A DNA stretch of 64,000 bases from JAPOUP01 sp026708635 (GTDB lineage Bacteria > Pseudomonadota > Alphaproteobacteria > Rhodobacterales > Rhodobacteraceae). The position numbers and the translations under genes were made by a program. Shown here piece by piece: positions 45,149-52,970 of this stretch. The stretch lies in contig OZ241336.1 in assembly GCA_965200115.1 (NCBI GenBank), positions 3,038,001 to 3,102,000 on the forward strand, read 5' to 3'. Position 1 is the stretch's first letter. Each line of letters starts with the position of its first letter. The notes below the pieces were generated by a model. That model did no database searches and was not told the DNA's origin. It saw only the letters and a program-made list of their open reading frames with translations.

Positions 45149-46543
45149 CTAGCAATGTTGCCCGCGCGTTCCGTAACGCATCGCGATCCTCTCGAGATCC
45201 CTGAGTTCGTCCGCTCCGCGGAAGCCACCCAGCGCATAGCCGTCCGGCCGGATAACCACGCCGGTCACGCCCCGCTCCTCGAGCCATCGGTCGGCGCCCG
45301 TGAAAACCGGCAGGCGGGATTCCGGCGGGTCCCTGGCCACCAGTACGTAGAAGCCATGTCCGGCCGCGTCATCCGCCAGACCGCCATCCTCGGTCCGGAC
45401 CTGTGGCGCGAGCGTCCCGCCTACACCGTCGCGCGGGCCGAGTCCCGGGCCAAGGTCCGGCCAGATCGACTCCATGCGTCCCTTCGGAACCATCTCGGCC
45501 CCGGTTTGGTTGATGAGCCTGCCCAGGGCGACTGATTTCTCGATAAACGCCCGGACGTTCCTTTCGCGTTCGCTCCGGTAAGTCTCGAGCAGGCCGTCCC
45601 CGACACCGCGCAGAACGGCGCTGAGCTTCCACCAAAGGTTTCCGGCGTCCCGTATTCCCGCGCACATCCCCTGGCCCATGAAGGGTGGCATCTGGTGCGC
45701 CGCGTCCCCCGCCAGAAGGATGCGCCCGGTCCGCCACTCAAGGGCGATACGCGAACGGAAAACGTAGACGGCGGAGCGTTTCAGGGTCGCCTGGGACGGC
45801 GTGATCCAGCGCGCCAGCCTTTCCCATACCATCGATTCCGGCCATGCGTCCGGGTCCCCGTCACGGATGCGGATCTCCCAGCGGCGCCAGTCGCCCGTGC
45901 CGCGGACGTAGGTCGCGGGAGTCTCGGGATCACAGTATTGAACCGAATGGTCTCCGAGATCGTCGCGGTTCCGCTTGAGCAGGAGATCGCATACCAGCCA
46001 GCGTTCCCGGAAACCGAGATCCTCGAGCCCGATACCCAGCGCGTGGCGCGTGAACGATCCCGCTCCGTCGCAGGCGACCGCGAAACGGGCCGTGACCGCA
46101 CCGCCATCCGCCAACCGGAGGACGACACCGGACCTATCCTGCGAAACGCCGGTCACTTCCGCACCCCAGACCAACCGGGTACCCTCGAGCCGGTCAAGTG
46201 CCCCGCGCAGCTCGAGTTCCAGCCCGGGCTGGAAAAAGCGGTAGCTTTCGTGCCAGCCGGTCAAGACCGGGGTCCGGTCGCGTGACCAGTCCACGATTGT
46301 ATTGCCGTCGCGGTCTTTGAACAGCATGCCGCGACCGACATGCGTGTGGGGCAGGATGGCGCGGGCCAGTTCCGCCGCCTGGAAACACCGCATCGCCTCT
46401 CCGTCGAAATGTATCGCCCGGGGCATGGCGTAGGGGCCGGGCCGTCTTTCGAGTACAGCGACGGTATGGCCGGCGCGGCCCAGAAGACCGGCGAGCAGCA
46501 GACCGACGGGACCGGCGCCGATTATCGCGACGTCGGCCTCTAT
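45149..46543 (-). CDS. MhpA-like FAD-dependent aromatic monooxygenase, AUA start only
   Basis: A flavoprotein of up to 464 residues resembling 3-(3-hydroxyphenyl)propionate hydroxylase. The FAD dinucleotide motif VAIIGAGPVGLLLAGLLGRAG lies near residues 5-25 (written in parts GAGPVGLLLAG), then RPGPYAMPRAIHFDGEAMRCF, and the second FAD motif ILLAGDAAHQMPPFMGQGM. The first ATG (46426) would delete the FAD motif. Upstream to the preceding in-frame TGA there is no ATG, GTG or TTG; the only near-start is ATA at 46543, overlapping the TAG of the VOC gene. It would hydroxylate an aromatic ring in this cluster. Confidence 0.82.
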   Translation of the reverse strand: MEADVAIIGAGPVGLLLAGLLGRAGHTVAVLERRPGPYAMPRAIHFDGEAMRCFQAAELARAILPHTHVGRGMLFKDRDGNTIVDWSRDRTPVLTGWHESYRFFQPGLELELRGALDRLEGTRLVWGAEVTGVSQDRSGVVLRLADGGAVTARFAVACDGAGSFTRHALGIGLEDLGFRERWLVCDLLLKRNRDDLGDHSVQYCDPETPATYVRGTGDWRRWEIRIRDGDPDAWPESMVWERLARWITPSQATLKRSAVYVFRSRIALEWRTGRILLAGDAAHQMPPFMGQGMCAGIRDAGNLWWKLSAVLRGVGDGLLETYRSERERNVRAFIEKSVALGRLINQTGAEMVPKGRMESIWPDLGPGLGPRDGVGGTLAPQVRTEDGGLADDAAGHGFYVLVARDPPESRLPVFTGADRWLEERGVTGVVIRPDGYALGGFRGADELRDLERIAMRYGTRGQHC

Positions 46544-47082
46544 GGCTCTTCGGTCCGGGTGCCTTCCATCCGCTCACCCCAGGCGCTGACATGGGTGCCG
46601 TCGGTGTCAATGGTGGCCAGGTTGCAGAAAACCTCGATCCGATGTCCGTCGGGATCGAGAATATACACCGCTTCGTTCTCGCCCCAGCTTCCGTCCCCCT
46701 GGATCTGCGCGAACGAATGCAGGACCGGACCGCGTACGATCTCCGCCCCTTCCTGGCGAATCCTGTCCAGCATATCCAGCCACTCGTCCCGGCTGTCGCA
46801 TTCGAGCGCAGCGTGATGGAAGTTGGGCGGACCGTCGAGATCGTTCTCGGGAAGGGGTTTCCTGCGATAGGTCTTGGCCGGGTTATGGACCAGGACGATC
46901 TCGTGGTGGACGTCCCCGAGTCTCATGAAGGTCAGCTCCACCGGGATCTCCGCCACTTCATGGGCGGCATGCCGCTCGGTGACCTTGAAGCCAAGCACGT
47001 TCCGGTACCAGTCCACGGAACGGTCGGTGTCGCTTACCTCGATCGCGAAATGCTGCATTCGTCGGGGCCTGGCTCGGGCCAT
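46540..47082 (-). CDS. VOC-fold extradiol dioxygenase-like protein
   Basis: A 180-residue vicinal-oxygen-chelate protein. Likely metal ligands are His11 (MQHFAIEVSDTDRS), a His in NFHHAALEC and a Glu in HRIEVFCN. It looks like ring-cleaving extradiol dioxygenases of the catechol 2,3-dioxygenase superfamily, although glyoxalase-type roles are not excluded. The monooxygenase frame begins at its stop. Its 5' part (residues 1-82) and upstream flank are duplicated at 49010-49388. This copy is complete; the other is truncated. Confidence 0.85.
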   Translation of the reverse strand: MARARPRRMQHFAIEVSDTDRSVDWYRNVLGFKVTERHAAHEVAEIPVELTFMRLGDVHHEIVLVHNPAKTYRRKPLPENDLDGPPNFHHAALECDSRDEWLDMLDRIRQEGAEIVRGPVLHSFAQIQGDGSWGENEAVYILDPDGHRIEVFCNLATIDTDGTHVSAWGERMEGTRTEEP

Positions 47083-47214
47083 GGGCGCGGTCCTTCAATG
47101 GGTGGTGACGTGGAGGCGCCTCACTTCCCGGAAGCGAAGCCGGGGCGCCGTTTCGATGGGGGCGGCCAGCTGCAGATCGGGAAATCGGGCGAAAAGCCTT
47201 TTGAACGCGATCGC
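46836..47214. repeat. 379-bp direct repeat, left copy
   Basis: Identical to 49010-49388 except for C versus G at 47120/49294. It contains the 5' part of the VOC gene, the intergenic region, and the last part of the P450 gene. In this copy the VOC gene is complete and the P450 part is only a tail. Offset between copies is 2,174 bp. Confidence 0.97.
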
Positions 47215-47238
47215 GACGGACGAATCGAGGTAGATCAC
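47095..47238 (-). pseudogene. VapC-like toxin start fused in frame to a P450 tail
   Basis: From GTG 47238, overlapping the antitoxin stop (GTGA), the frame encodes 47 residues: VIYLDSSVA, the standard beginning of VapC-type PIN toxins (MIYLD(S/T)SVA), then without a break IAFKRLFARFPDLQL and on to RLHVTTH, which is the C-terminus of the P450 at 49269. The join falls at GCGATCGC, sequence shared by both genes. The product cannot be a toxin (only the first catalytic Asp remains) nor a P450 (no haem loop). It marks the exact left junction of the island. Confidence 0.88.
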
Positions 47239-47528
47239 CGGTCGCGCCGGCTCTCGTCCAGGTCGGCCAGGATTTCTTCCAGCGTGGCGACGGGCTTGGG
47301 TTTGGGCGGCGGCCCCGATGCGGTCAGCCTCGGCCGAGTCAGCACGCCGGACCGGACCGCTTCGGCCAGGAAGGCGTCGGCGAGGATCGGGCTGCGGGTC
47401 TCCCGGAGCGGGCCGAGCTCCGCCACGACCTGATCCCGGTCGGTGACCAGGATCGTCTCGCCGGAGGACGCAAGCCGGACGTATTCGCTCAGCTTGCTGT
47501 TCAGAGCTTTTATGCCGACCGATCTCAT
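47235..47528 (-). CDS. Phd/YefM-family antitoxin
   Basis: A 97-residue antitoxin. The N-terminal Phd/YefM domain is clear: RSVGIKALNSKLSEYVRLAS, then GETILVTDRDQVVAELGPL. The C-terminal half is Pro/Ala-rich and ends TLEEILADLDESRRDR, a typical toxin-binding tail. The start at 47528 is chosen for MRSVGIKALN; the frame runs to 47687 without family sequence. Its toxin partner has been cut after about nine codons, so it is an orphan. Confidence 0.85.
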   Translation of the reverse strand: MRSVGIKALNSKLSEYVRLASSGETILVTDRDQVVAELGPLRETRSPILADAFLAEAVRSGVLTRPRLTASGPPPKPKPVATLEEILADLDESRRDR

Positions 47529-48234
47529 GCGGCGGAGGTAGCCACCGCTCACTACCGCGTCAACCTGGTTCGCATCATGGCCGCCGATTCCTCCGAAACC
47601 GGACAGTTGGTGCCAATGACGGCCACGGGGTGCCGGGGCGTCGCTGCGAGGGCCTTGGGGGACGCCGGAAGGGGACAGGGGTATCATGGAAAAGTGCGAT
47701 GAGTGCGATGCCCGGAATTCCCTGGAGAAGCGCCCGGTCTGCCTCTAACCACTTGAAATGCCGTGATGTGTTTTTGGCGCAATACGCCGCAATACGGCGT
47801 ATTGCGCCAGGGCATACGCATTTTCCCAAGGGGTTTTCGGAGCATACATGGGGACATAAGGGGACGGGGCGTAGCCTGAGGGAGCCACAGGGTGACAGGT
47901 GATGACAGGGCAGCATGCTGCGGCAGGTGTAACGCCGCAATGCGTCTGTTATCCCGCTTCCTGCCTCTCAAGTAGTCGAGCTATGCCAACCGTTGTGTGG
48001 CTGGCATTTAGCCCGAGCGGCCCCTGAGCGGCGGCGGCCGCCGCGCACTTGCGAAGACAGTCCCCGAACCGCCGCGCGGCTTCCGGGCGGCGGTATGGGA
48101 AGCGGGAGGTAACAAGGCAATGCGGGAAGTCGCGCTCACCGTCTGCGTCATTCATCATTCATGCGGCCCGCAGCGGTCGCCGTCCGTCGAAACGGCGCGG
48201 CGGACGCTTGCGGCGTGTAACGCGGCGCGCTACG
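47529..48234. other. Centre of the inserted island, no gene recognised
   Basis: About 700 bp separating the minus-strand antitoxin from the plus-strand HigB gene. It contains the long inverted repeat at 47776-47808, an AT-richer patch and repeated GGGGACA-type words near 47850-47870. I found no transposase, integrase or RNA gene. Confidence 0.4.
47776..47808. repeat. Perfect 13-bp inverted repeat with internal GCAATAC repeats
   Basis: GGCGCAATACGCC and GGCGTATTGCGCC flank the seven-base spacer GCAATAC, so the word GCAATAC or its complement appears three times in 33 bp. There is a T-run on the left and none on the right. It could be a promoter operator, an element end or a structured RNA. Confidence 0.6.
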
Positions 48235-48513
48235 GTGAATCATGAGGTCAGGCACAGGGGATTGCGGGCACTGCACGAGCGCGGCGACGCGGCGCGATTG
48301 GCCGCCGGTCTCGTACCGCGGCTTCGGCGCATCCTGTTCCGGCTGCAGGAGGCGACGCATCCAGGCAGTGCCGACGCGCCGGGCTTCCGGCTTCATCCGC
48401 TGAAGGGCGACCGCGCGGGCCAGTGGAGCGTTCGCGTCTCCGGCAACTGGCGTGTGGTGTTCCGCTTCGAGAACGGCGAGGCCGTGGACGTGGACCCGCT
48501 CGACTACCACTGA
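48235..48513 (+). CDS. higB: HigB-type RelE-superfamily toxin
   Basis: A 92-residue host-inhibition toxin: RHRGLRALHERGDAARL, VPRLRRILFRLQEA, and the conserved end GFRLHPLKGDRAGQWSVRVSGNWRVVFRFENGEAVDVDPLDYH (cited as LHPLKGDRAGQWSV, VSGNWRVVFRF and VDPLDYH). The catalytic basic and aromatic residues are in place. GTG 48235 is taken as start since the family begins about ten residues before RGLRAL. The antitoxin follows 19 bp downstream. It appears intact. Confidence 0.92.
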   Translation: MNHEVRHRGLRALHERGDAARLAAGLVPRLRRILFRLQEATHPGSADAPGFRLHPLKGDRAGQWSVRVSGNWRVVFRFENGEAVDVDPLDYH

Positions 48514-48532
48514 CAAAAGGGGAGCGATTACC

Positions 48533-48847
48533 ATGAACGACATTGCGAGCGATCGCGTAGGCCCGATGCTGAACCCGCCGCACTTGGGCGAACTCATCCG
48601 CGAGAGCATGGACGACGTGGGCTGGAACGTGACCGAGACGGCGGCGCGTCTTGGGTGCGAGCGCGGAACGCTGTCGCGGCTGCTGAACGGCAGGGCGGGC
48701 GTATCGGCGAACATGGCGCTGGCGCTGGAGGATATCGGCTGGGGAACCGCCGAGCACTGGATGCGGATGCAGGCCGCTTACGAACTCGCGCGGTCGCGTC
48801 GGGAGCGGACCGCTGCTGAGCGGCGCGCGGGTGTACTGCACATATGA
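48533..48847 (+). CDS. higA: HigA antitoxin, XRE-type
   Basis: A 104-residue DNA-binding antitoxin. It begins close to the typical PPHLGELIRESMDDVGWNVTETAA (in parts: PPHLGELIRE and VGWNVTETAARLGCERG), has the helix-turn-helix AARLGCERGTLSRLLNGRAG and the ALALEDIGWGTAEHWMRMQAAYELA tail that defines HigA. AAGGGGAG precedes the ATG. Together with higB it makes the only complete toxin-antitoxin pair in the island and could stabilise the insertion. Confidence 0.92.
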   Translation: MNDIASDRVGPMLNPPHLGELIRESMDDVGWNVTETAARLGCERGTLSRLLNGRAGVSANMALALEDIGWGTAEHWMRMQAAYELARSRRERTAAERRAGVLHI

Positions 48848-48959
48848 CGCAACGCTGCGTCAGTACCGCGAAACTGGTCCTACAATCCCTCAGTAACTCC
48901 TCCCGCCCGACGGCGAAATGGGCAGGCGGCGAAGTCCGGTAGCCTCTGGAGCGTAGCCG

Positions 48960-49256
48960 TCAGTTATCGACAACAGGCACGTGTCGGTCTCGGCTGTAAC
49001 GGGTCCAGCCGAGATCGTTCTCGGGAAGGGGTTTCCTGCGATAGGTCTTGGCCGGGTTATGGACCAGGACGATCTCGTGGTGGACGTCCCCGAGTCTCAT
49101 GAAGGTCAGCTCCACCGGGATCTCCGCCACTTCATGGGCGGCATGCCGCTCGGTGACCTTGAAGCCAAGCACGTTCCGGTACCAGTCCACGGAACGGTCG
49201 GTGTCGCTTACCTCGATCGCGAAATGCTGCATTCGTCGGGGCCTGGCTCGGGCCAT
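48960..49256 (-). pseudogene. Truncated duplicate of the VOC dioxygenase-like gene
   Basis: The first 82 residues are identical to the intact VOC protein at 46540-47082. At 49009/49010 the duplicated sequence ends and 16 unrelated residues (GWTRYSRDRHVPVVDN) lead to a stop. The second and third metal ligands are lost. It sits 12 bp after the intact P450, the position the complete VOC gene must have had before the insertion. Confidence 0.92.
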
Positions 49257-49388
49257 GGGCGCGGTCCTTCAATGGGTGGTGACGTGGAGGCGCGTCACTT
49301 CCCGGAAGCGAAGCCGGGGCGCCGTTTCGATGGGGGCGGCCAGCTGCAGATCGGGAAATCGGGCGAAAAGCCTTTTGAACGCGATCGC
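49010..49388. repeat. 379-bp direct repeat, right copy
   Basis: Copy of 46836-47214 with one mismatch at 49294. Here the P450 gene is complete and the VOC gene truncated. The two copies bound a 1,795-bp island (47215-49009). Confidence 0.97.
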
Positions 49389-50489
49389 CGCCTCAAGACG
49401 GGCGAGGGAGTTACCCGCGCAGATATGGACGCCGAGCCCGAAGCTTAGATGCCGGTTGGGACGCCTTGAGATGTTAAAACGGTCCGGTTCGGGAAACTGG
49501 GCCGGATCCCGGTTCGCGGACGCGACGATCACATGCACGGTGGTTCCGCGGGAGAGGCGGACCCCTCCGATCTCGGTGTCCCGGGCCGATCTTCTGTTAT
49601 TTATCTGTATCGGCGCCTGGTAGCGCAGGACTTCCTCAACCATGGAGTCGATCAGTTCGGGGCTGTCGTTGAGACGCCGGATTTCAGCCGGATTGCGAAG
49701 CATTTCGTGAATTCCGTGTGACAGCATGTTGGTCGAGGTCTCATGGCCGGCGTTCAGCATGAAAATGCACTGGTGCAGTAGCTCGCGTTCGGTCAGTCTC
49801 TCCCCGTCCGCCTCCGCGTCGGCGAGAACGGTCAGCACTTCCGTCGGCGCCGCCTCATCGGGGCGGGAGCGGCGCCATCCAATCAGGTCGCGGAGATAGT
49901 CCTTGAACTCGGACACCGCCCGGTTGCCCGTTTCGAGCTGGTCCCGGTCTATGCTCGGCTCGAGCGCGGTCAGGATCGCCACGGCCCAATCGCGGATCAG
50001 AAGCCGGTCCCGGCGGGGAACCCCGAGCATGTCGCAGACGACCTCTATGGGAAGCTTGAAGGACAGGTTCTCGACGATCTCCATTCCGCCCTGTTCCTGT
50101 AACTGGTCCAGATACCCGTCGACCAATGCGGTTATGCGTGGCTCGAAGGCCGCGAGCGCCCTACGGGTGAAAGCCGCCTGGAACAGCCTGCGGATGCGCG
50201 TATGGTCCGGTGGATCGATGAATACGACTGACGTGGTGTGATGCTCGAATAGCGGTGACGAGGTTCCGAACTTGGCGCTGAAGTCGGCCTTCTTGTCGGA
50301 GGACCAGACGCCTGGATCCCGATAGGCGGCGACGCAGTCATCATATCTGGTCAGAACGAGGGTCCCGTCCGGATTCCGGTGTATGGGAGAGCGTTCCCGG
50401 AGCGCGCTGAAATATCTGTAGGGATCGACGATGTAATCATCGGGAACGTCAAGAAGATCGAACTCGCCAATGTCTATGTCGCATGTCAT
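49269..50489 (-). CDS. Cytochrome P450
   Basis: A 406-residue bacterial P450 with all hallmarks: I-helix oxygen-activation motif NAGHETSTN, K-helix ExxR in EEVLRYQAP, and the haem loop FGLGVHICAGNSLARLEA with Cys357. It begins GEFDLLDVPDDYIVDPYRYF. It likely hydroxylates an intermediate or primary substrate of the catabolic cluster. Its 3' end and the VOC 5' end are in the 379-bp repeat; this copy is intact. Before the island arrived it would have been followed directly by the VOC and monooxygenase genes. Confidence 0.94.
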   Translation of the reverse strand: MTCDIDIGEFDLLDVPDDYIVDPYRYFSALRERSPIHRNPDGTLVLTRYDDCVAAYRDPGVWSSDKKADFSAKFGTSSPLFEHHTTSVVFIDPPDHTRIRRLFQAAFTRRALAAFEPRITALVDGYLDQLQEQGGMEIVENLSFKLPIEVVCDMLGVPRRDRLLIRDWAVAILTALEPSIDRDQLETGNRAVSEFKDYLRDLIGWRRSRPDEAAPTEVLTVLADAEADGERLTERELLHQCIFMLNAGHETSTNMLSHGIHEMLRNPAEIRRLNDSPELIDSMVEEVLRYQAPIQINNRRSARDTEIGGVRLSRGTTVHVIVASANRDPAQFPEPDRFNISRRPNRHLSFGLGVHICAGNSLARLEAAIAFKRLFARFPDLQLAAPIETAPRLRFREVTRLHVTTH

Positions 50490-50600
50490 GCCATTCCGGT
50501 CTCCTGGAGCCTTCCCGGGGATCCCGCGGGGCCGCGTCGATTCCCGGCGAACCCGACCGGCCGCGTTCCGTTATCCGGGGAGGATACTAACGGATTGGCG

Positions 50601-51020
50601 TCAATCGGTCAAAAGACCGGTGAGCGCCGCCTTGAGGTCCGCGGCCTCCGCCGCCGTGTATTTCCCCAGAACTCTCGCTTCATGCGCGCTGGCCATAACG
50701 GTCAGGCGATCCGCCAGCGTCCTGCCGGCCGGAGCCAGCCGGACTTCCACCCTCCGGCGGTCATCCGTACCGGTCTCGCGCGTTACCAGCCCGGCGGCGG
50801 CCAGTCTGTCAATCCGGCGGGTCATGGTGGATTGCTTGGCGAGACAGCTCTCGGCAAGCTCACCTACGCTTGCCGGTGAATCGGGATAGAGCGTCGCGAG
50901 AATGCGCCATGTGGAGACGGTCACGCCTTCGGTCGAGAGTTCGGTGTGGAACGCGGCGCTGGCCCTGCCGCTGGCCTGCGCCAGAAGGTAGAGTAGATAG
51001 TCGTCGATAAAGCGTGTCAT
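50601..51020 (-). CDS. MarR-family transcriptional regulator
   Basis: A 139-residue winged-helix regulator. The DNA-binding core is visible: TVSTWRILATLYPDSPASVGELAE, CLAKQSTMTRRIDRLAAAGLV and the wing RETGTDDRRRVEVRLAPAG. MarR proteins usually repress aromatic-catabolism genes until a ligand binds; NicR of the nicotinate pathway is also MarR-type. It is transcribed away from the NicX-like gene across an 82-bp AT-rich region holding nested palindromes, which is the obvious operator. Confidence 0.92.
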   Translation of the reverse strand: MTRFIDDYLLYLLAQASGRASAAFHTELSTEGVTVSTWRILATLYPDSPASVGELAESCLAKQSTMTRRIDRLAAAGLVTRETGTDDRRRVEVRLAPAGRTLADRLTVMASAHEARVLGKYTAAEAADLKAALTGLLTD

Positions 51021-51051
51021 GGTACGTCATCTTAATCCGGTAAATATGATT

Positions 51052-51076
51052 TTGCATCAAATGAATTTTCATGCAA
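51052..51076. promoter_or_regulatory. Nested palindromic operator for the MarR regulator
   Basis: TTGCAT (51052-51057) pairs with ATGCAA (51071-51076), and inside it ATGAA-TT-TTCAT (51061-51072) is a second palindrome. The AT-rich site sits between the two divergent start codons, 27 bp before the NicX-like gene, so bound repressor would block its promoter. Confidence 0.6.
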
Positions 51077-51102
51077 TAAACCCTCCGTGTGGAGGATACG
51101 GT

Positions 51103-52137
51103 ATGCTCGTAGATAGGGTGGAGAGCGCATGGATAGACGCGTTCGTGCGGGTCTTTCGGCTTTGCGCGATGCGGCCGGACGAGGGCATCGTCGTGCTTGC
51201 CGAAACCCAATCGCGACCGGTGAGCCTCCAACTGGCGGAACTGGCGCTCGGCGAGCTTGGGTTGCCGCATTACCGGATCACCGTGCCGACCCCCGGACAG
51301 CCCGAAGGGCCGATCGTTCGGTCCTCCGGCGCGAGCCAGGCGCTGAACGGGCATCCGGGAGCGGTGGCGGCGCTGGCGGCGGCGGATGTGGTGGTGGATT
51401 TGACGCTTGAGGGGCTGATGCACGCGCCACAGACCGCCGCCATCCTGAAGACGGGCACCAGGATCATGACGGTCTCGAACGAGCATCCCGAGGCGTTGGC
51501 GCGTCTGGTTCCGGGACCCGATTCCAGAGAGCGTGGCAGGGAGGCCGTCGCCCGCTGCAGGACCGCGCGCGCCATGACCGTTCGCTCGGATTCCGGAACC
51601 GATCTGGATGTCCGAATGGTCGATGCCGTTACCGTCGCGGTCTGGGGCTGGACCGATAGACCCGGAACGCTCGCGCACTGGCCCGGCGGTGTGGTGGTCA
51701 GCTTTCCCGCGGCCGGCGGCGTCAACGGAAGGCTGGTCTACCGGCCCGGTGACATAAATCTCACGTTCAAGCGGTATTTCGAGTCCGTGGTGGAACTGGT
51801 GATCGTGGACGATTACGTCACCGAAGTCGCGGGCAAAGGCCTGGACGCGGCCCTGATGCGGGAGTATTTCGCGGGTTTTGGGGAAAAAGACACCTACGCG
51901 ACCAGCCATGTGGGCTGGGGATTCAATCCCGCGGCCCGCTACGAGGCGCTGACCATGTACGACCGCCGTGACACAAACTGCACGGAACTTCGCGCCCTGG
52001 CCGGTAATTTCCTCTACTCCACGGGCGCCAATGAATTCGCGGGCAGGTTTACCCGCGGCCACTTTGACCTGCCTATGATGGGCTGCGACATCGCGCTTGA
52101 CGGGACTCCGGTGGTTGAGGGCGGGCGGTTGGCGTGA
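51103..52137 (+). CDS. NicX-like 2,5-dihydroxypyridine 5,6-dioxygenase family protein
   Basis: A 344-residue member of the M29-peptidase-fold family that includes NicX of Pseudomonas putida, which opens 2,5-dihydroxypyridine to N-formylmaleamate. The Fe(II) ligands of NicX appear conserved as His269 in SHVGWGFNP, His320 and Asp322 in GHFDLPMMGCDIALDG; GNFLYSTGANE and GDINLTFKRYF match the same regions. A strong GGAGG site precedes ATG 51103. First gene of the right arm, controlled by the divergent MarR. The substrate may be a related N-heterocycle rather than 2,5-dihydroxypyridine itself. Confidence 0.83.
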   Translation: MLVDRVESAWIDAFVRVFRLCAMRPDEGIVVLAETQSRPVSLQLAELALGELGLPHYRITVPTPGQPEGPIVRSSGASQALNGHPGAVAALAAADVVVDLTLEGLMHAPQTAAILKTGTRIMTVSNEHPEALARLVPGPDSRERGREAVARCRTARAMTVRSDSGTDLDVRMVDAVTVAVWGWTDRPGTLAHWPGGVVVSFPAAGGVNGRLVYRPGDINLTFKRYFESVVELVIVDDYVTEVAGKGLDAALMREYFAGFGEKDTYATSHVGWGFNPAARYEALTMYDRRDTNCTELRALAGNFLYSTGANEFAGRFTRGHFDLPMMGCDIALDGTPVVEGGRLA

Positions 52138-52970
52138 TCGCGGCCGGCATCCAGTATGATCTCGCCGGCACCGGCCCGCCGGTCCTTTGCCTTCACGGAA
52201 TCGGGGGCGGGCTGGAAAGCTTCCGTCCCCAGCTCGATGACGCCGCCGGGACCGTTTCCGCGTCGGGGCCGTCGGATGGCGCGGGAAAACCGTCCGGGCT
52301 TTCGGGACTGACCGTGATCGCATGGAACATGCCGGGTTACGGAGCGAGCGAAGAGGGCCTCTGGCCACCGACTTTCGGATCCCTGTCGGCGTCGCTGGGC
52401 CGCTTGATTGAAGGGTTGGGCCTGGGTCCGGTCAGCCTCGTCGGGCAGTCAATAGGTGGAATGGTCGCGCTGGAACACGCGCTCAGGCGTCCCGAACACG
52501 TGTCCTCGCTGGTGCTTGTCGCCACGACTCCGGCCTTTGGCGGTCGTGACGGCTCGTTCGGGGAGGCTTTCCTGAAAGAGCGCCTGGCGCCTTTGGAAGC
52601 TGGCGTCGGAATGGCGGGAATGGCACGGGACGCCGCGCCGCGTCTGGTGGGTCCGTCCGCTGCGCGGGACGTGATCGATAGCGTCGAAAGGCCGATGGCC
52701 GCGGTTTCCGAGAAAACCTGGCGGGGCATTCTTGAGTGTCTCGTGACGTTCGACCGACGGAGCGAGCTGGGTCGCGTGACGGCGCCCTGCTGCCTGATAG
52801 CCGGCGGACATGACCGTAGCGCGCCCGCGCGGACGATGGCGCGCATGGCGGAGAGGCTGGTGAACGCGGAATACCACCTGATCGAGCGGGCCGGCCACAT
52901 GGTTAACCAGGAAGCCCCCGCGCGGGTAAACCGGATCATGGGCGAGTTCGTGAGGAGGACCGTGGGATGA
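52134..52970 (+). CDS. Alpha/beta hydrolase, NicD-like
   Basis: A 278-residue alpha/beta hydrolase whose GTG overlaps the NicX-like stop. Catalytic Ser106 is in GQSIGG, the acid probably in AGGHDRSAP and His255 in AGHMVNQEAP; the oxyanion segment is LCLHGIGGGLES. In nicotinate degradation the NicX product is deformylated by NicD, also an alpha/beta hydrolase, so by position this gene likely performs the equivalent step. A Gly/Ser/Ala-rich insertion at about residues 37-59 is unusual. Substrate is inferred from context only. Confidence 0.85.
   Translation: MIAAGIQYDLAGTGPPVLCLHGIGGGLESFRPQLDDAAGTVSASGPSDGAGKPSGLSGLTVIAWNMPGYGASEEGLWPPTFGSLSASLGRLIEGLGLGPVSLVGQSIGGMVALEHALRRPEHVSSLVLVATTPAFGGRDGSFGEAFLKERLAPLEAGVGMAGMARDAAPRLVGPSAARDVIDSVERPMAAVSEKTWRGILECLVTFDRRSELGRVTAPCCLIAGGHDRSAPARTMARMAERLVNAEYHLIERAGHMVNQEAPARVNRIMGEFVRRTVG

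Noticed and set aside
47215..49009. CRISPR-like or phage-derived island
   Set aside because: No regularly spaced repeats, integrase or structural phage gene; the contents are toxin-antitoxin genes and a single inverted repeat.
50860..52368. A 502-codon minus frame opposite the NicX-like gene
   Set aside because: Composition is Arg/His/Pro-rich with no motif, while the plus strand encodes a protein with conserved metal ligands.
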